This document shows, in pieces, positions 45,801 to 53,789 of a stretch of DNA of 64,000 nucleotides; within the stretch, counting starts at the first letter, position 1; every line of letters begins with the position of its first letter. The stretch is from Profundicola chukchiensis. GTDB lineage: Bacteria; Bacteroidota; Bacteroidia; Flavobacteriales; Weeksellaceae. The stretch is taken from assembly GCF_029664245.1 (NCBI RefSeq), contig NZ_JANAIE010000004.1, forward strand, positions 240,038 to 304,037. Reading direction: 5' to 3'. The translations under genes were made by a program, and so were the position numbers. The notes under the pieces are model-generated. The model made no database searches. It was given only the letters and a program-made list of their open reading frames with translations, and was not told the DNA's origin.

Positions 45801-46774
45801 CCGTGATCATTGGAGACCATAGACAATTACCTCCAATGATTGATACTAATGAGTTTATTGAAAGCTTGATTTATTTAAAGGATAAAAGTAAGGACGATAA
45901 TCAAGTCATAAAAATCAATAAGCTTATTCGTTTTATTAAGCAGCATAGAGAAAGTTTTGAGCTTTCACACTTTGAAAAACTCTTTACAAATATTGATACT
46001 AATCTCAAATCAACATTCGATACTCAGTATAGAATGCACCCAGCTATTAATGAAACTATCAAACAATTCTATAAAGGTGATTTCGAGGATGGAATAGATT
46101 TAGAATGTGGACTTCCATTGGATTCTGTAGATGATCCGAATCTTAACAATCCCATGTCTAGATATCATGGTATCACCAAGAAAAAGGATACACATGTAAT
46201 GTGGTTTGATGTACAAACTCCGGAAATTAAGAAAGGGACAAGTAGAATAAATCCCGGAGAAGTTAAAGCAATTGAATGGATAATTAACACCATTACGTCC
46301 AATGAAAATTATTCTACGTTCATCAATCATTGGAAAGAGAATGAAAAGGATCAAAAAGAATTAGGTGTTATCACTTTTTACGGTGCACAAGCCGGATTAA
46401 TTAAGAAAAATATTCCTGAAGGTATTGATGTTAGAGTGTCTCCTGTTGATAGATTCCAGGGGATGGAAAGAAATATTGTGATAGTTTCTCTAGTAAGAAG
46501 CAACATCATTGCTGAAAACGAGCATCAAGTTCCAGACTATGAAACTTTTGATAATGATTATGGATATGCACTAAATGATTCTCTAGGCTTTGCTGAATCT
46601 CCAAACAGATTAAATGTTGCACTTTCGAGAGCTAAACGTCTATTAATAGTGGTTGGAAACTCGAAACATTTTAGTAGAAAGGAAATCTATAAGAATGTTT
46701 TTGAAACAATGAAGAATCATCCTCAAGGAGAAGTTTGGGATTTTGAAAAACTTATGAAACGTATTGAAAAATAG
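42854..46774 (+). CDS. Superfamily 1 helicase (UPF1/Dna2-like), first gene of a DarT operon
   Basis: This 1306-residue protein has about 750 N-terminal residues of unknown fold followed by a complete SF1 helicase core: Q-like NERQKDAI, Walker A GPPGTGKST (from residue 761), motif Ia with TSETNLAVDN, motif II QDEASKAS (Asp963), motif III GDHRQLPP, motif IV-like QYRMHPAI, motif V with DRFQGMERNIVIVS, and motif VI NVALSRAKRLLIVVG. The order is that of UPF1/Dna2-like 5'-to-3' helicases. The next gene starts one base after its stop, so both are cotranslated. I infer it detects or unwinds nucleic acid of an invader and hands it to the ADP-ribosyltransferase. Confidence 0.87.
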   Translation: MNDFEVWKSYIDALDILTNQYSEPFDIKILEAKKDSSVVYRYIDSNQRDKIFKGLLKVFPNLNKENVNYQDNHLLYPLVEEINNSEIEDLKSFADSNHFEFSSKPAFSGTFKYPKTPLIDFLREHVVTEEAGQQEKSLTHHIKKKYPNSTYKEKNKGKIVVLDETYLEGVTIKEWGTTYSFEYRLSVKGISTPIDISISSDNVLAITHSKRKNKLSIKLHERISKAEIGEIRHKIAKILTEKIGRVPQISLNTVFTRTNFTRRHREQNTTVNQNLGKTQFLTLDELKHIDSKLETNQEVYREEVLGAIYKIDASESFINKQFDIAVRYLKENVGLLPYKVEGFLKQIHLKNVFLKKEAFEAFQENTFYSNSFHLVSYTITPDEFDKFEQIRKQRKIYYKSEYRPNLEGVILPNPDNNVFIQTFSASISLSDLQFEIFFFLNTLKRYFGKEHIQIVHEHIFRIDKQRFFEHIKEVIPYEEFQISSDAKTISFDFKTKEELSEKLQKLDTYDSLNYLGFGDDHKYKVTFGNITPLFLVKEKLDKLNFTKTILNESGNQLKVYGLMSDISLLPIVRANIENAAGNFTQDNIQLNWDDFDRGFVKYYFQFDEESYKEEVQKKLENLRGESLTHVDSKKTLGVLKSISYPNLTLLVEDKSLLEEGDYLTVKSALKGEKDKVKRLRDAVEKIYSDSGNSICNKNLKQALIDSSSLESFIDGDITRTNEYQELYQKVNGDLLSPYINERQKDAIVKCLLSDDLFIVQGPPGTGKSTAIAELIWQHLANNDSDKRYRILVTSETNLAVDNALDKLRSKTHLLMKSIRFGSEEKLDNEGRRFSLEAINHWKNNEWDGSDSLILDDWVDLINSRCINQSNDSFIKLWKEHLSEKGKVLRENVYSSYIKNCNVIGATCSSIGKINSEGRFTRFFQDFSNVFYPNEFKKFKSSPSRSSASILKNKKIEFELVIQDEASKASPPELALPFTFAKKAVIIGDHRQLPPMIDTNEFIESLIYLKDKSKDDNQVIKINKLIRFIKQHRESFELSHFEKLFTNIDTNLKSTFDTQYRMHPAINETIKQFYKGDFEDGIDLECGLPLDSVDDPNLNNPMSRYHGITKKKDTHVMWFDVQTPEIKKGTSRINPGEVKAIEWIINTITSNENYSTFINHWKENEKDQKELGVITFYGAQAGLIKKNIPEGIDVRVSPVDRFQGMERNIVIVSLVRSNIIAENEHQVPDYETFDNDYGYALNDSLGFAESPNRLNVALSRAKRLLIVVGNSKHFSRKEIYKNVFETMKNHPQGEVWDFEKLMKRIEK

Positions 46775-46775
46775 T

Positions 46776-49700
46776 ATGCAAAATATTTTTATCATAGAGC
46801 CAATAAAGATTAGACTTAGAGGGTATAAAACGCTTTTTAGGCGTGCTTTACCTTTGGAAAAATATGAGAAGGCAATTTTAGGGTTGATTCACCAAAATAA
46901 TAGTGTTTTTGGATTTAGTGAACTTGGTGCTGTTTTAGGATTTGCTGTTGAGGATAATCCTAATCTTCATATACGAAAGGATATCGCTGAAATACAACTC
47001 TTTGAATCATATCTTAAAAAACTAAAGACCAGTCATTTAATTGAATACAACAGCCAAAGTATTCAATTAACTTTTTGGGGAGAGAAAGCAATAAATGACG
47101 ATTGTAAATATTCGTTTTACTCAGGAAACATTCAAATTCCGGAGTTTTTTGATATTGAGCTCTCGAATGAAGCATCCAATTTCACATTTAAAGAAATTGG
47201 TGTTGATGTTAGATTAACAAATGAGCAGAATCTAAATAAGGCTTGGGACTTAGCCGAATTAGAAGCTCCAGACACTAATCTTGTTAATCAATTCCAAATG
47301 AATAGGTTAAAAAAGAATGATGAGATAATATTTGATAATATTGAACCTCTATCAAACCTGGAATTGATAGAAACGAATTTACAGTTTTCAGAAAGTAATA
47401 ATTCGGTTAATGTAATATATGAGAGCAAACTTCATGAACAACTATCAAAAGAAATTAATAAAGATCCTAACATTTTAAAAGCGGATTATCTCAAACTAAT
47501 GATTAGATGTAAAAGATTGGTTGAATCTAAAGAGGCTTTTTTAATTGATGAATTAACTGATTTTATATCAATTATTGATTGGAGTGAAGTTCTTGAAAAA
47601 CCAAATATTATATGGAACAATAACTCTATTGATTTACTTGAAAAATTTCAGGTTAATTGGAATCTTATAAGTTCTAAGACACCTGTTTCCATAATTCAAG
47701 ATACAATAGATTCTTATATTGAAAAATTTGATTGGCTAGAATTAACTAATCGCCTAAATATTGATTTTATACTAGAAAATATTGACAAGTATCCTTGGGA
47801 TGTTGATGTTTTAACTGATAGAGTAACATTAGACAATTTTAAAGACCATTTTTCAAGTATCACAAAGCTACAAGGTATTGATCTTAACAGTTTCTATGAA
47901 CAAGTTGATAACGAATTTATAAAACAGAATTTCGATCAATTGCCTAACATTACAACTTACTTATCAATTAATAACACGAATAAACTTCTAGAATTTCTTT
48001 TAGAACATGCAGATGCTCATTGGAACAAAACTTTAATATCTCAGAAATTAAGTTTGTCAGAAATTGAATCTAATTTTTCAGCACTCAAACAGAATTTGAA
48101 TTTCGATATTGTAATTGAACGCTTTATTACTAATAGCTATGATTGTAATATTGAAATTTTTAAAGAAACAATTTCTTTATTATCATCTTCTGATAATTCT
48201 AAAATCCTCAATAGATTTTCAAAATGCAATCTTAGCTTAGATAAACTACAAATTTTAAACAACCATGGATTAATATATTGGGGGAATGAAGTTGCTCCGG
48301 GATTCGAGTTAAACGCTTTTCAGGATTGGTCCATGGAAATCGTAAAAACATTTGAGGGTAAATGGGACTATGATGAGTCTATCAAATATTTGAGTGGTAA
48401 TATAACTGATCCGAAGATAATAGATGAGTTAAATTTTGAGTGGGATTTTGTAGCTATATCAAAAAATAGTCATTTAGTAAATCATGAAAACTTTTTCGAA
48501 GAGAATAAAAGTAGGTTAGATGTTAATTCAGCGATTCATGTATTTGAAAAGAATACCCTTAAATCCAATTTAAGAAGTCTTTTTCTGCTAGATCAGGTAA
48601 AGAAGATAGAAGACCTGCCAGTCGTAATCTCTAGGCTATTTAGTCTTAATGATATAATAGAAACAAATACCAACCTTGGAGATTTATTACTTGGTATTTC
48701 AAGTGAAATTGATTGGGAGCAAATCTGGTCAAAAACACCGAAATCTTTTGTTAAACAACATATCGAAGAAACGTTTTACCTTATAGAAAGCATATCTTCC
48801 TTTAGTTCATTATTGACAAATATCTCTAATTGCTTTGATGTAGGGGAAGTATTTGAATTACTAGATTTTGGATGGGATTGGAGCAGTATTACCGAAAGAG
48901 CAATTGAAGAGGGCTTAGTCGATGATGAAACATTAGTGAGCTATTCAGGGTATTGGGATTGGGAAGTATTGATTAAAAATTATTTCGATCCAGAAGATTT
49001 GCAAATTGAAGGTAGGCTTTCAGAGATTGCAGATTTGATTTCACAAGCTTCAGATGAAGTAATTGAGAAATCATGGAAGCTTATTACGGACTTTTATCCT
49101 TCTCACTCTATTTGGCATGCTATCAGCACGACAGAAACAAATGTAAAATTCAAGTGGGATTGGAATAGTATTAGTTCCTCAAGTAAAATATCCTTAAATC
49201 TTAATTCACTTCATAGATATAAAGAAAGAATTAATTGGTCATTATTATCTAGTAACTCTTTCTTGAACGGGTTTTTTAGGTACAACCGTGATATATATGG
49301 CTCTAGAAGACAATGGGAAAATTATGTTTTATCCTACTTATCAGAGTTTGCAGAGTTATGGGATTTTAAACAATTATCTAAGCTAAACAACATTACACGT
49401 AGCCAGACCATTGTAAATAACTTTAAAGAAAAATGGGATTGGGATATTCTGTCTTCTGAAAAATCTAAACTTCTTACAATTAAAAATAAGGAAGGAGTAT
49501 TTTTTAATGAACGCTTATTCCAAAAATTCGAGAGGTTTATCAATTTTGAAGTCATATCCCGTCGCAAGGATGCCTTGCTTGATGTTGAAATACTGAATAA
49601 GTTCAATGATAAAAATTGGGATTGGAAAGTATTATCTAGCAACGCAAGTTTAAAAATTAAGAAGGAAATCTTACTGAATGAATTGTTTGAAAAACCTTGG

Positions 49701-51533
49701 GATTGGAAGATCTTATCTAATAATCCTACTATTCCATTTACAAATGATGATTTACTACAATTAAGAGATAAAGATCTTGATTGGAGCTATTTCTCTACGA
49801 AAGAATGGCTGGATAACTCAACGATTATTGAATTGTCTCATAAAAATTGGGATTGGTATGCTATTTCAAGTAATAATCAATTAATTTTTGATCAGAATTT
49901 ATTAAGAGTATTATGTAACAAGGAAGTTGTTAATTGGGGTAATATTTTAAGTTCGAAAAACTTACACTGCAATGAAAAGACCATTGGAATAATTGCAACA
50001 ACTATTAAAGATTCGCAAGAGTATTGGTCCACTCTTTCTAGCAATCAAAATCTAAGTTTTGAAAATAAAATTTTATTAGATAAGTATAGAGAGTTTTGGG
50101 ATTGGGATATTCTTATTGAGTCAAACAAAATTGACGTAAACTCTGAATTAATTCTAAGGGAATACCAAAGTTATATTAATTGGACTGCTCTTTCCTCTGC
50201 TTCAAGTTTTAATGCAGATATCTCAATTCTTAATGAATTTAAAAACCTGTTGGATTGGAAGTATGTTACAGCTAAAATTCCTTTGAGTGATCAACTACTT
50301 GAGAAATTCAAATCGCATATAGACTGGGAAATTTTATCAAGGATGCATGATTTCAGTGGTAAATTATCTTTAATAAAACGGTATTCTGAATTTATTGATT
50401 TTGAGAAACTAGAAAACAACCCAACAATTGACTACGAAATAAGTCTTTATATAGGAAAGTATCTAGAAGAGAATACCAAAGCAAGATTTTTATACTCAAT
50501 TCAGAAACAAAACAATGAATGGGCTGGTAATGCGTTTCATTTCACTCATATTGATAACGCTGTTAAAATAATAAGAGAGGGTAGAATTAAATGTAGAAAA
50601 GAAGCTGAGCAGCTTTCGGATTCTGCAGGAAACGTAGTTTGGTCAAACTTAAAACCACACAATTATGCACGATTTTATTTTAGACCACATACGCAAACGC
50701 AATTTTATAATGAATTCCTAGGAGTTGACATAGACAAAGGATACTACAATAGTATGCGTGAATATCATTCATTTTATGATAGTGAATATACAATGTTAGG
50801 TTTTCCAAAATGTCCCATACCAATTTATTTTATTTTTCCTTTGAATGAAATATTTCAAACCCACCGGATTAAAATTAGTTCAGGAAATATGCAGAAAAAT
50901 AGTACTAAATTCGGATATCTAAATGAAATGTATAGCCAGTTTAACTTCAATGATTTATTTATTTATCCAGAAAAAAGTAAGGAAGATTGGAAAAAATACA
51001 GAAATTATGCTCAACAAGAATTGCTTATTGAAAGTGAGTTTGATTTTTCGTTGTTGAATAATTACAAAATTGTTTGTCACAATGAGCAACATAGACAATT
51101 ATTAATAGAACTATTAGGCGCTGATAGTATCGATTATATAAATAAAATAAAAGTTGATTCATCTTATTTCAGAAATGAAAATCCAAGTGTTTCCATATTA
51201 AAAAAGAACAATACATTTTCTATTTCTACAAATCGTAAAGCAAAGGGGTATTTCGAAATGAACTTTACCGATTCAAATGATATTCATAATTTAGAAGGTG
51301 ATGTAATAGATAAACAAGATAAGCAAGTCAGATTCAGATCTCATCTTAACCTTACAATTTCGAAAAGGATTGCTGAATTTGAAATTTATTATTGTGATGA
51401 AAATAAACAAAAATGGTTTATTCATGCAAATCATGAACTTGACAATAACTTGAAGGACTCAATCAGCCATTTGAAAATAAAAAAATCACATTATTTATTA
51501 TCTCGAGAGAAAATTGCTGAACATTTATGGTAG
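46776..51533 (+). CDS. WDW-repeat protein with C-terminal DarT-like ADP-ribosyltransferase domain
   Basis: This 1585-residue protein has three parts. Residues 1-110 look like a winged-helix domain. Residues about 190-1245 are built from at least 20 degenerate units of about 35-45 residues, each with a W/I/L-D/N-W-x-x-(L/I)-S core (for example WDWKVLSSN, WDWKILSNN, INWTALSSA). Residues about 1250-1440 match DarT: HFTHIDNAVKIIREGRI, the NYARFYFRPHTQT segment, ISSGNMQKNST, and QQELLI with Glu1415 at the catalytic position. DarT enzymes ADP-ribosylate thymidine in single-stranded DNA. A DarG-like macrodomain gene overlaps its 3' end by 7 bases. I chose ATG 46776 over the in-frame TTG at 46764, which lies inside the helicase gene. 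The long repeat array is unlike stand-alone DarT, which is about 200 residues. Confidence 0.82.
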   Translation: MQNIFIIEPIKIRLRGYKTLFRRALPLEKYEKAILGLIHQNNSVFGFSELGAVLGFAVEDNPNLHIRKDIAEIQLFESYLKKLKTSHLIEYNSQSIQLTFWGEKAINDDCKYSFYSGNIQIPEFFDIELSNEASNFTFKEIGVDVRLTNEQNLNKAWDLAELEAPDTNLVNQFQMNRLKKNDEIIFDNIEPLSNLELIETNLQFSESNNSVNVIYESKLHEQLSKEINKDPNILKADYLKLMIRCKRLVESKEAFLIDELTDFISIIDWSEVLEKPNIIWNNNSIDLLEKFQVNWNLISSKTPVSIIQDTIDSYIEKFDWLELTNRLNIDFILENIDKYPWDVDVLTDRVTLDNFKDHFSSITKLQGIDLNSFYEQVDNEFIKQNFDQLPNITTYLSINNTNKLLEFLLEHADAHWNKTLISQKLSLSEIESNFSALKQNLNFDIVIERFITNSYDCNIEIFKETISLLSSSDNSKILNRFSKCNLSLDKLQILNNHGLIYWGNEVAPGFELNAFQDWSMEIVKTFEGKWDYDESIKYLSGNITDPKIIDELNFEWDFVAISKNSHLVNHENFFEENKSRLDVNSAIHVFEKNTLKSNLRSLFLLDQVKKIEDLPVVISRLFSLNDIIETNTNLGDLLLGISSEIDWEQIWSKTPKSFVKQHIEETFYLIESISSFSSLLTNISNCFDVGEVFELLDFGWDWSSITERAIEEGLVDDETLVSYSGYWDWEVLIKNYFDPEDLQIEGRLSEIADLISQASDEVIEKSWKLITDFYPSHSIWHAISTTETNVKFKWDWNSISSSSKISLNLNSLHRYKERINWSLLSSNSFLNGFFRYNRDIYGSRRQWENYVLSYLSEFAELWDFKQLSKLNNITRSQTIVNNFKEKWDWDILSSEKSKLLTIKNKEGVFFNERLFQKFERFINFEVISRRKDALLDVEILNKFNDKNWDWKVLSSNASLKIKKEILLNELFEKPWDWKILSNNPTIPFTNDDLLQLRDKDLDWSYFSTKEWLDNSTIIELSHKNWDWYAISSNNQLIFDQNLLRVLCNKEVVNWGNILSSKNLHCNEKTIGIIATTIKDSQEYWSTLSSNQNLSFENKILLDKYREFWDWDILIESNKIDVNSELILREYQSYINWTALSSASSFNADISILNEFKNLLDWKYVTAKIPLSDQLLEKFKSHIDWEILSRMHDFSGKLSLIKRYSEFIDFEKLENNPTIDYEISLYIGKYLEENTKARFLYSIQKQNNEWAGNAFHFTHIDNAVKIIREGRIKCRKEAEQLSDSAGNVVWSNLKPHNYARFYFRPHTQTQFYNEFLGVDIDKGYYNSMREYHSFYDSEYTMLGFPKCPIPIYFIFPLNEIFQTHRIKISSGNMQKNSTKFGYLNEMYSQFNFNDLFIYPEKSKEDWKKYRNYAQQELLIESEFDFSLLNNYKIVCHNEQHRQLLIELLGADSIDYINKIKVDSSYFRNENPSVSILKKNNTFSISTNRKAKGYFEMNFTDSNDIHNLEGDVIDKQDKQVRFRSHLNLTISKRIAEFEIYYCDENKQKWFIHANHELDNNLKDSISHLKIKKSHYLLSREKIAEHLW

Positions 51534-52219
51534 TAAAAACTATTAAAGGAAATTTTTTTAACTCTAAGGCCCAAACGATTGTAAATACAGTCAATTGTGT
51601 TGGCGTGATGGGAAAAGGAATCGCTTTAGTATTTAAATTAAGATACCCTAAAATGTTTGATTTGTATAAGGATCATTGCCAATCAAAGCTTATTGGAATA
51701 GGAAAATTATGGCTGTACAAAGGTGAAGAAAATGCACCTTGGGTTTTAAATTTTCCAACTAAATTTCACTGGAAGCATCCGAGTAAAATGGAATATATAG
51801 AAAAAGGGTTAAAGAAATTTTGTTCAAGCTATAAAGACCAAGGAATTACTTCCATTGCCTTTCCACTTCTTGGAACAGAAAATGGTGGATTAGATAAAAA
51901 AACTGTTTTAAATTTAATGGAAAAGTATTTAAGCAAGTGTGATATTGATGTAGAGATTTATGATTACGTGCCAGAAGCAGATGATGACCTGTATGAATAT
52001 TTTGCTTCTAAATGGTTAAAATTGAGTCTCGAGGAAATCAAATTAAAAACAGGAATGAGAAAAGATAAAATTGAGAAGATTACTGAATTGGTAGAATCTG
52101 GCGCGGTTAAATCAATGATAGGATTAATTAACGAAAAAGGGATAGGTATTAAGACTATGGAAAAGTGCTTTCAATTCGTAATGAATAATAAAAATGAACA
52201 ATTGACATTGTTTGAATAA
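51527..52219 (+). CDS. DarG-like macrodomain protein (antitoxin)
   Basis: The first 155 residues of this 230-residue protein form a macrodomain of the DarG type: IKGNFFNSKAQTIVNTVNCVGVMGKGIALVFK, then PTKFHWKHPSKMEYIEKGL and IAFPLLGTENGGLD. DarG hydrolases remove ADP-ribose from thymidine in DNA and so counter DarT. The last 75 residues are helical and end in QLTLFE; the long C-terminal domain of classic DarG is missing. Its ATG overlaps the toxin-domain gene by 7 bases, so translation is likely coupled, keeping antitoxin in step with toxin. Antitoxin function is inferred from the family. Confidence 0.87.
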   Translation: MVVKTIKGNFFNSKAQTIVNTVNCVGVMGKGIALVFKLRYPKMFDLYKDHCQSKLIGIGKLWLYKGEENAPWVLNFPTKFHWKHPSKMEYIEKGLKKFCSSYKDQGITSIAFPLLGTENGGLDKKTVLNLMEKYLSKCDIDVEIYDYVPEADDDLYEYFASKWLKLSLEEIKLKTGMRKDKIEKITELVESGAVKSMIGLINEKGIGIKTMEKCFQFVMNNKNEQLTLFE

Positions 52220-52725
52220 ACGCAAATCAGACATACAGGTATAATTGAAATTCTCAAGAACCATCGCTTTTTTAACAATTCTAAAAAAAAGAACTAATTT
52301 TTTTGAAAATCAAAGGATTTGAAATACATGTAAAATCAATTACAAATGGCATTGTAAACAACTCGTTTATCAATTAATTAAAGCTTAGTCTGCATCTTTT
52401 CAAAATCTCACCAATTCCTTCAGAAAGCTCTTTTTTTAGAGAATTTCGAGCTCACAAAGCTTCAAACTTGAACTGTTTTGCGAGATTTCTATAAAATTTA
52501 GCGCGTGTTTTTGGTTCTTTAGAGGAAGAGTTTTAGGCGTTTTGGGTTAAAACATATAAAACATACCGCAGCATTGTGGGAGGGTAGCAAAACCTCTGTT
52601 TGTTTTAACAAAATATTAAAAACTGATCTTGGTAATGTTTTTAATTGTTAAATTTATAAACTTTTAGTCTGAATAAACTCCCTAAAGAGTTTATTCCGTT
52701 GTTAGGCAACATTTGAGTATAACCA
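52220..52725. other. Gap after the DarT operon with repeat C
   Basis: About 500 bases without a recognised gene. The first part is AT-rich and holds short A and T runs; the last 120 bases contain repeat copy C and its hairpin just before the next ATG. It probably marks the right end of the inserted operon. Confidence 0.5.
52605..52709 (+). repeat. Direct repeat copy C, right of the helicase-DarT operon
   Basis: Counterpart of copy B at 42502 (blocks TTAACAAAATATTAAAA and TTTAATTGTTAAATTTATAAACTT region identical, same spacing, related GTT-N-TTA end). In this copy bases 52671-52696 form a perfect 10-bp hairpin (GAATAAACTC, loop CCTAAA, GAGTTTATTC); copy B has lost this pairing. Confidence 0.7.
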
Positions 52726-53592
52726 ATGGAGGAAACAATAAATTTGGGAAAAGTAAGAGAAGGAAAGGTTGAGTATCTTCAAGAATTATCTAAAGAACAA
52801 ATTGAACTTTATGACAAATATTCAAAAGAATTAATCGAAATAAATAAAACGACTTGGCCATTTTTAATTGCTAAAGAAAATTATTTTCTTTTTATGGAAG
52901 AAACTTTAGCGGATTTTAAAAATGTCAATTTTGCGGGAGAAGTTCCTTGGGAATTTATGCAAGAAAAAACTATACAATCTAATCGTAGATTATTTAACTT
53001 TTTAGGTTCCTTCTTTTCTTATGTCGACCACACAAAAACTTATTTGTCAAGAAAATTTGGAAAAGATTCCAAAGAACTTCTTGAATTTAAAAAGGAAACT
53101 TCTTTTCATTTTGACTACACATTTGGTTATCGTTTTTTTTGCAAATTAAGAGATTACACTATTCATTGCGGTATGCCTATGGGAAATATATCTGCTACTG
53201 CAACACGGAACGAAAAAAGAAAAGTTTATGAGAATTCTGTAACATTAAAATTCGGTAGAAACGAACTATTACAAAAGTTTCCGACTAAAAAATGGGGAAA
53301 TATTGTTGGACCTGAATTGGAAAAAAAGGAAGAATTCTTTAGCGTTTCAAATTTAGTTTATGATACTATGTTATGTATTCAAAATTTAAATGAAAAACTG
53401 GTTGAATTCAATAAAACATTAATAGATGAAGCAACTGAAAATATCTTGAAAGCATTAGAAATAAACTCTAATTGGGACGAAAATTATTGCTTGCTTCTAT
53501 GGAAAGAGCAAAACGGAGAAAAAAGCATTCAAATTTCACAAATACCATTTCACTTAATGCGAACGAAAAAAAAGTTGCCTAATACAGTATAA
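52726..53592 (+). CDS. Helical protein with Rx4H motif, unknown (possibly HEPN-like)
   Basis: I do not recognise this 288-residue protein by name. It is predicted all-helical and soluble, with a conserved-looking segment FFCKLRDYTIHCGMP: Arg142 and His147 give an R-x4-H pattern, as in HEPN ribonucleases. That motif is short and could be coincidental. The gene starts 17 bases after repeat C and its hairpin and precedes an Avs-like STAND gene, so it sits in defence context. Proteins of this plan often occur as single cassette genes. It may be a stand-alone defence factor or a partner of the neighbouring operon. Confidence 0.55.
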   Translation: MEETINLGKVREGKVEYLQELSKEQIELYDKYSKELIEINKTTWPFLIAKENYFLFMEETLADFKNVNFAGEVPWEFMQEKTIQSNRRLFNFLGSFFSYVDHTKTYLSRKFGKDSKELLEFKKETSFHFDYTFGYRFFCKLRDYTIHCGMPMGNISATATRNEKRKVYENSVTLKFGRNELLQKFPTKKWGNIVGPELEKKEEFFSVSNLVYDTMLCIQNLNEKLVEFNKTLIDEATENILKALEINSNWDENYCLLLWKEQNGEKSIQISQIPFHLMRTKKKLPNTV

Positions 53593-53789
53593 AGGCTATA
53601 ACTTGATCTGTCCACACTTGGAAAATTCTACGGATTTTCTAAAGCTGGTTTTCATCTGTAGAGGTGTGTGCCGAAACACGTCACAGTTTATATACATAAA
53701 CGTTATATGCCATGCTGCGAAGCTACCGCACAAATAGCACTTTTGGTTTTTGCAATCCTTGGTTAGGAAATGATAATATTTAAAATTAT
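53593..53789. other. Short cassette-like spacer before the STAND gene
   Basis: About 200 bases, clearly richer in G and C than the surroundings in its middle part, with AACGTTATATGCC and GCTACCGCACAAATAG segments that look like cassette-boundary sequence. ACGTTATA also occurs at 6761-6769, next to the imperfect repeats of the left region. No gene is credible here. Confidence 0.4.

Noticed and set aside
52697..52709. Integron attC site (GTTAGGC core) in repeat C
   Set aside because: The partner core site and a paired attC fold are missing, and copy B does not preserve the core, so an integron cassette is not supported.
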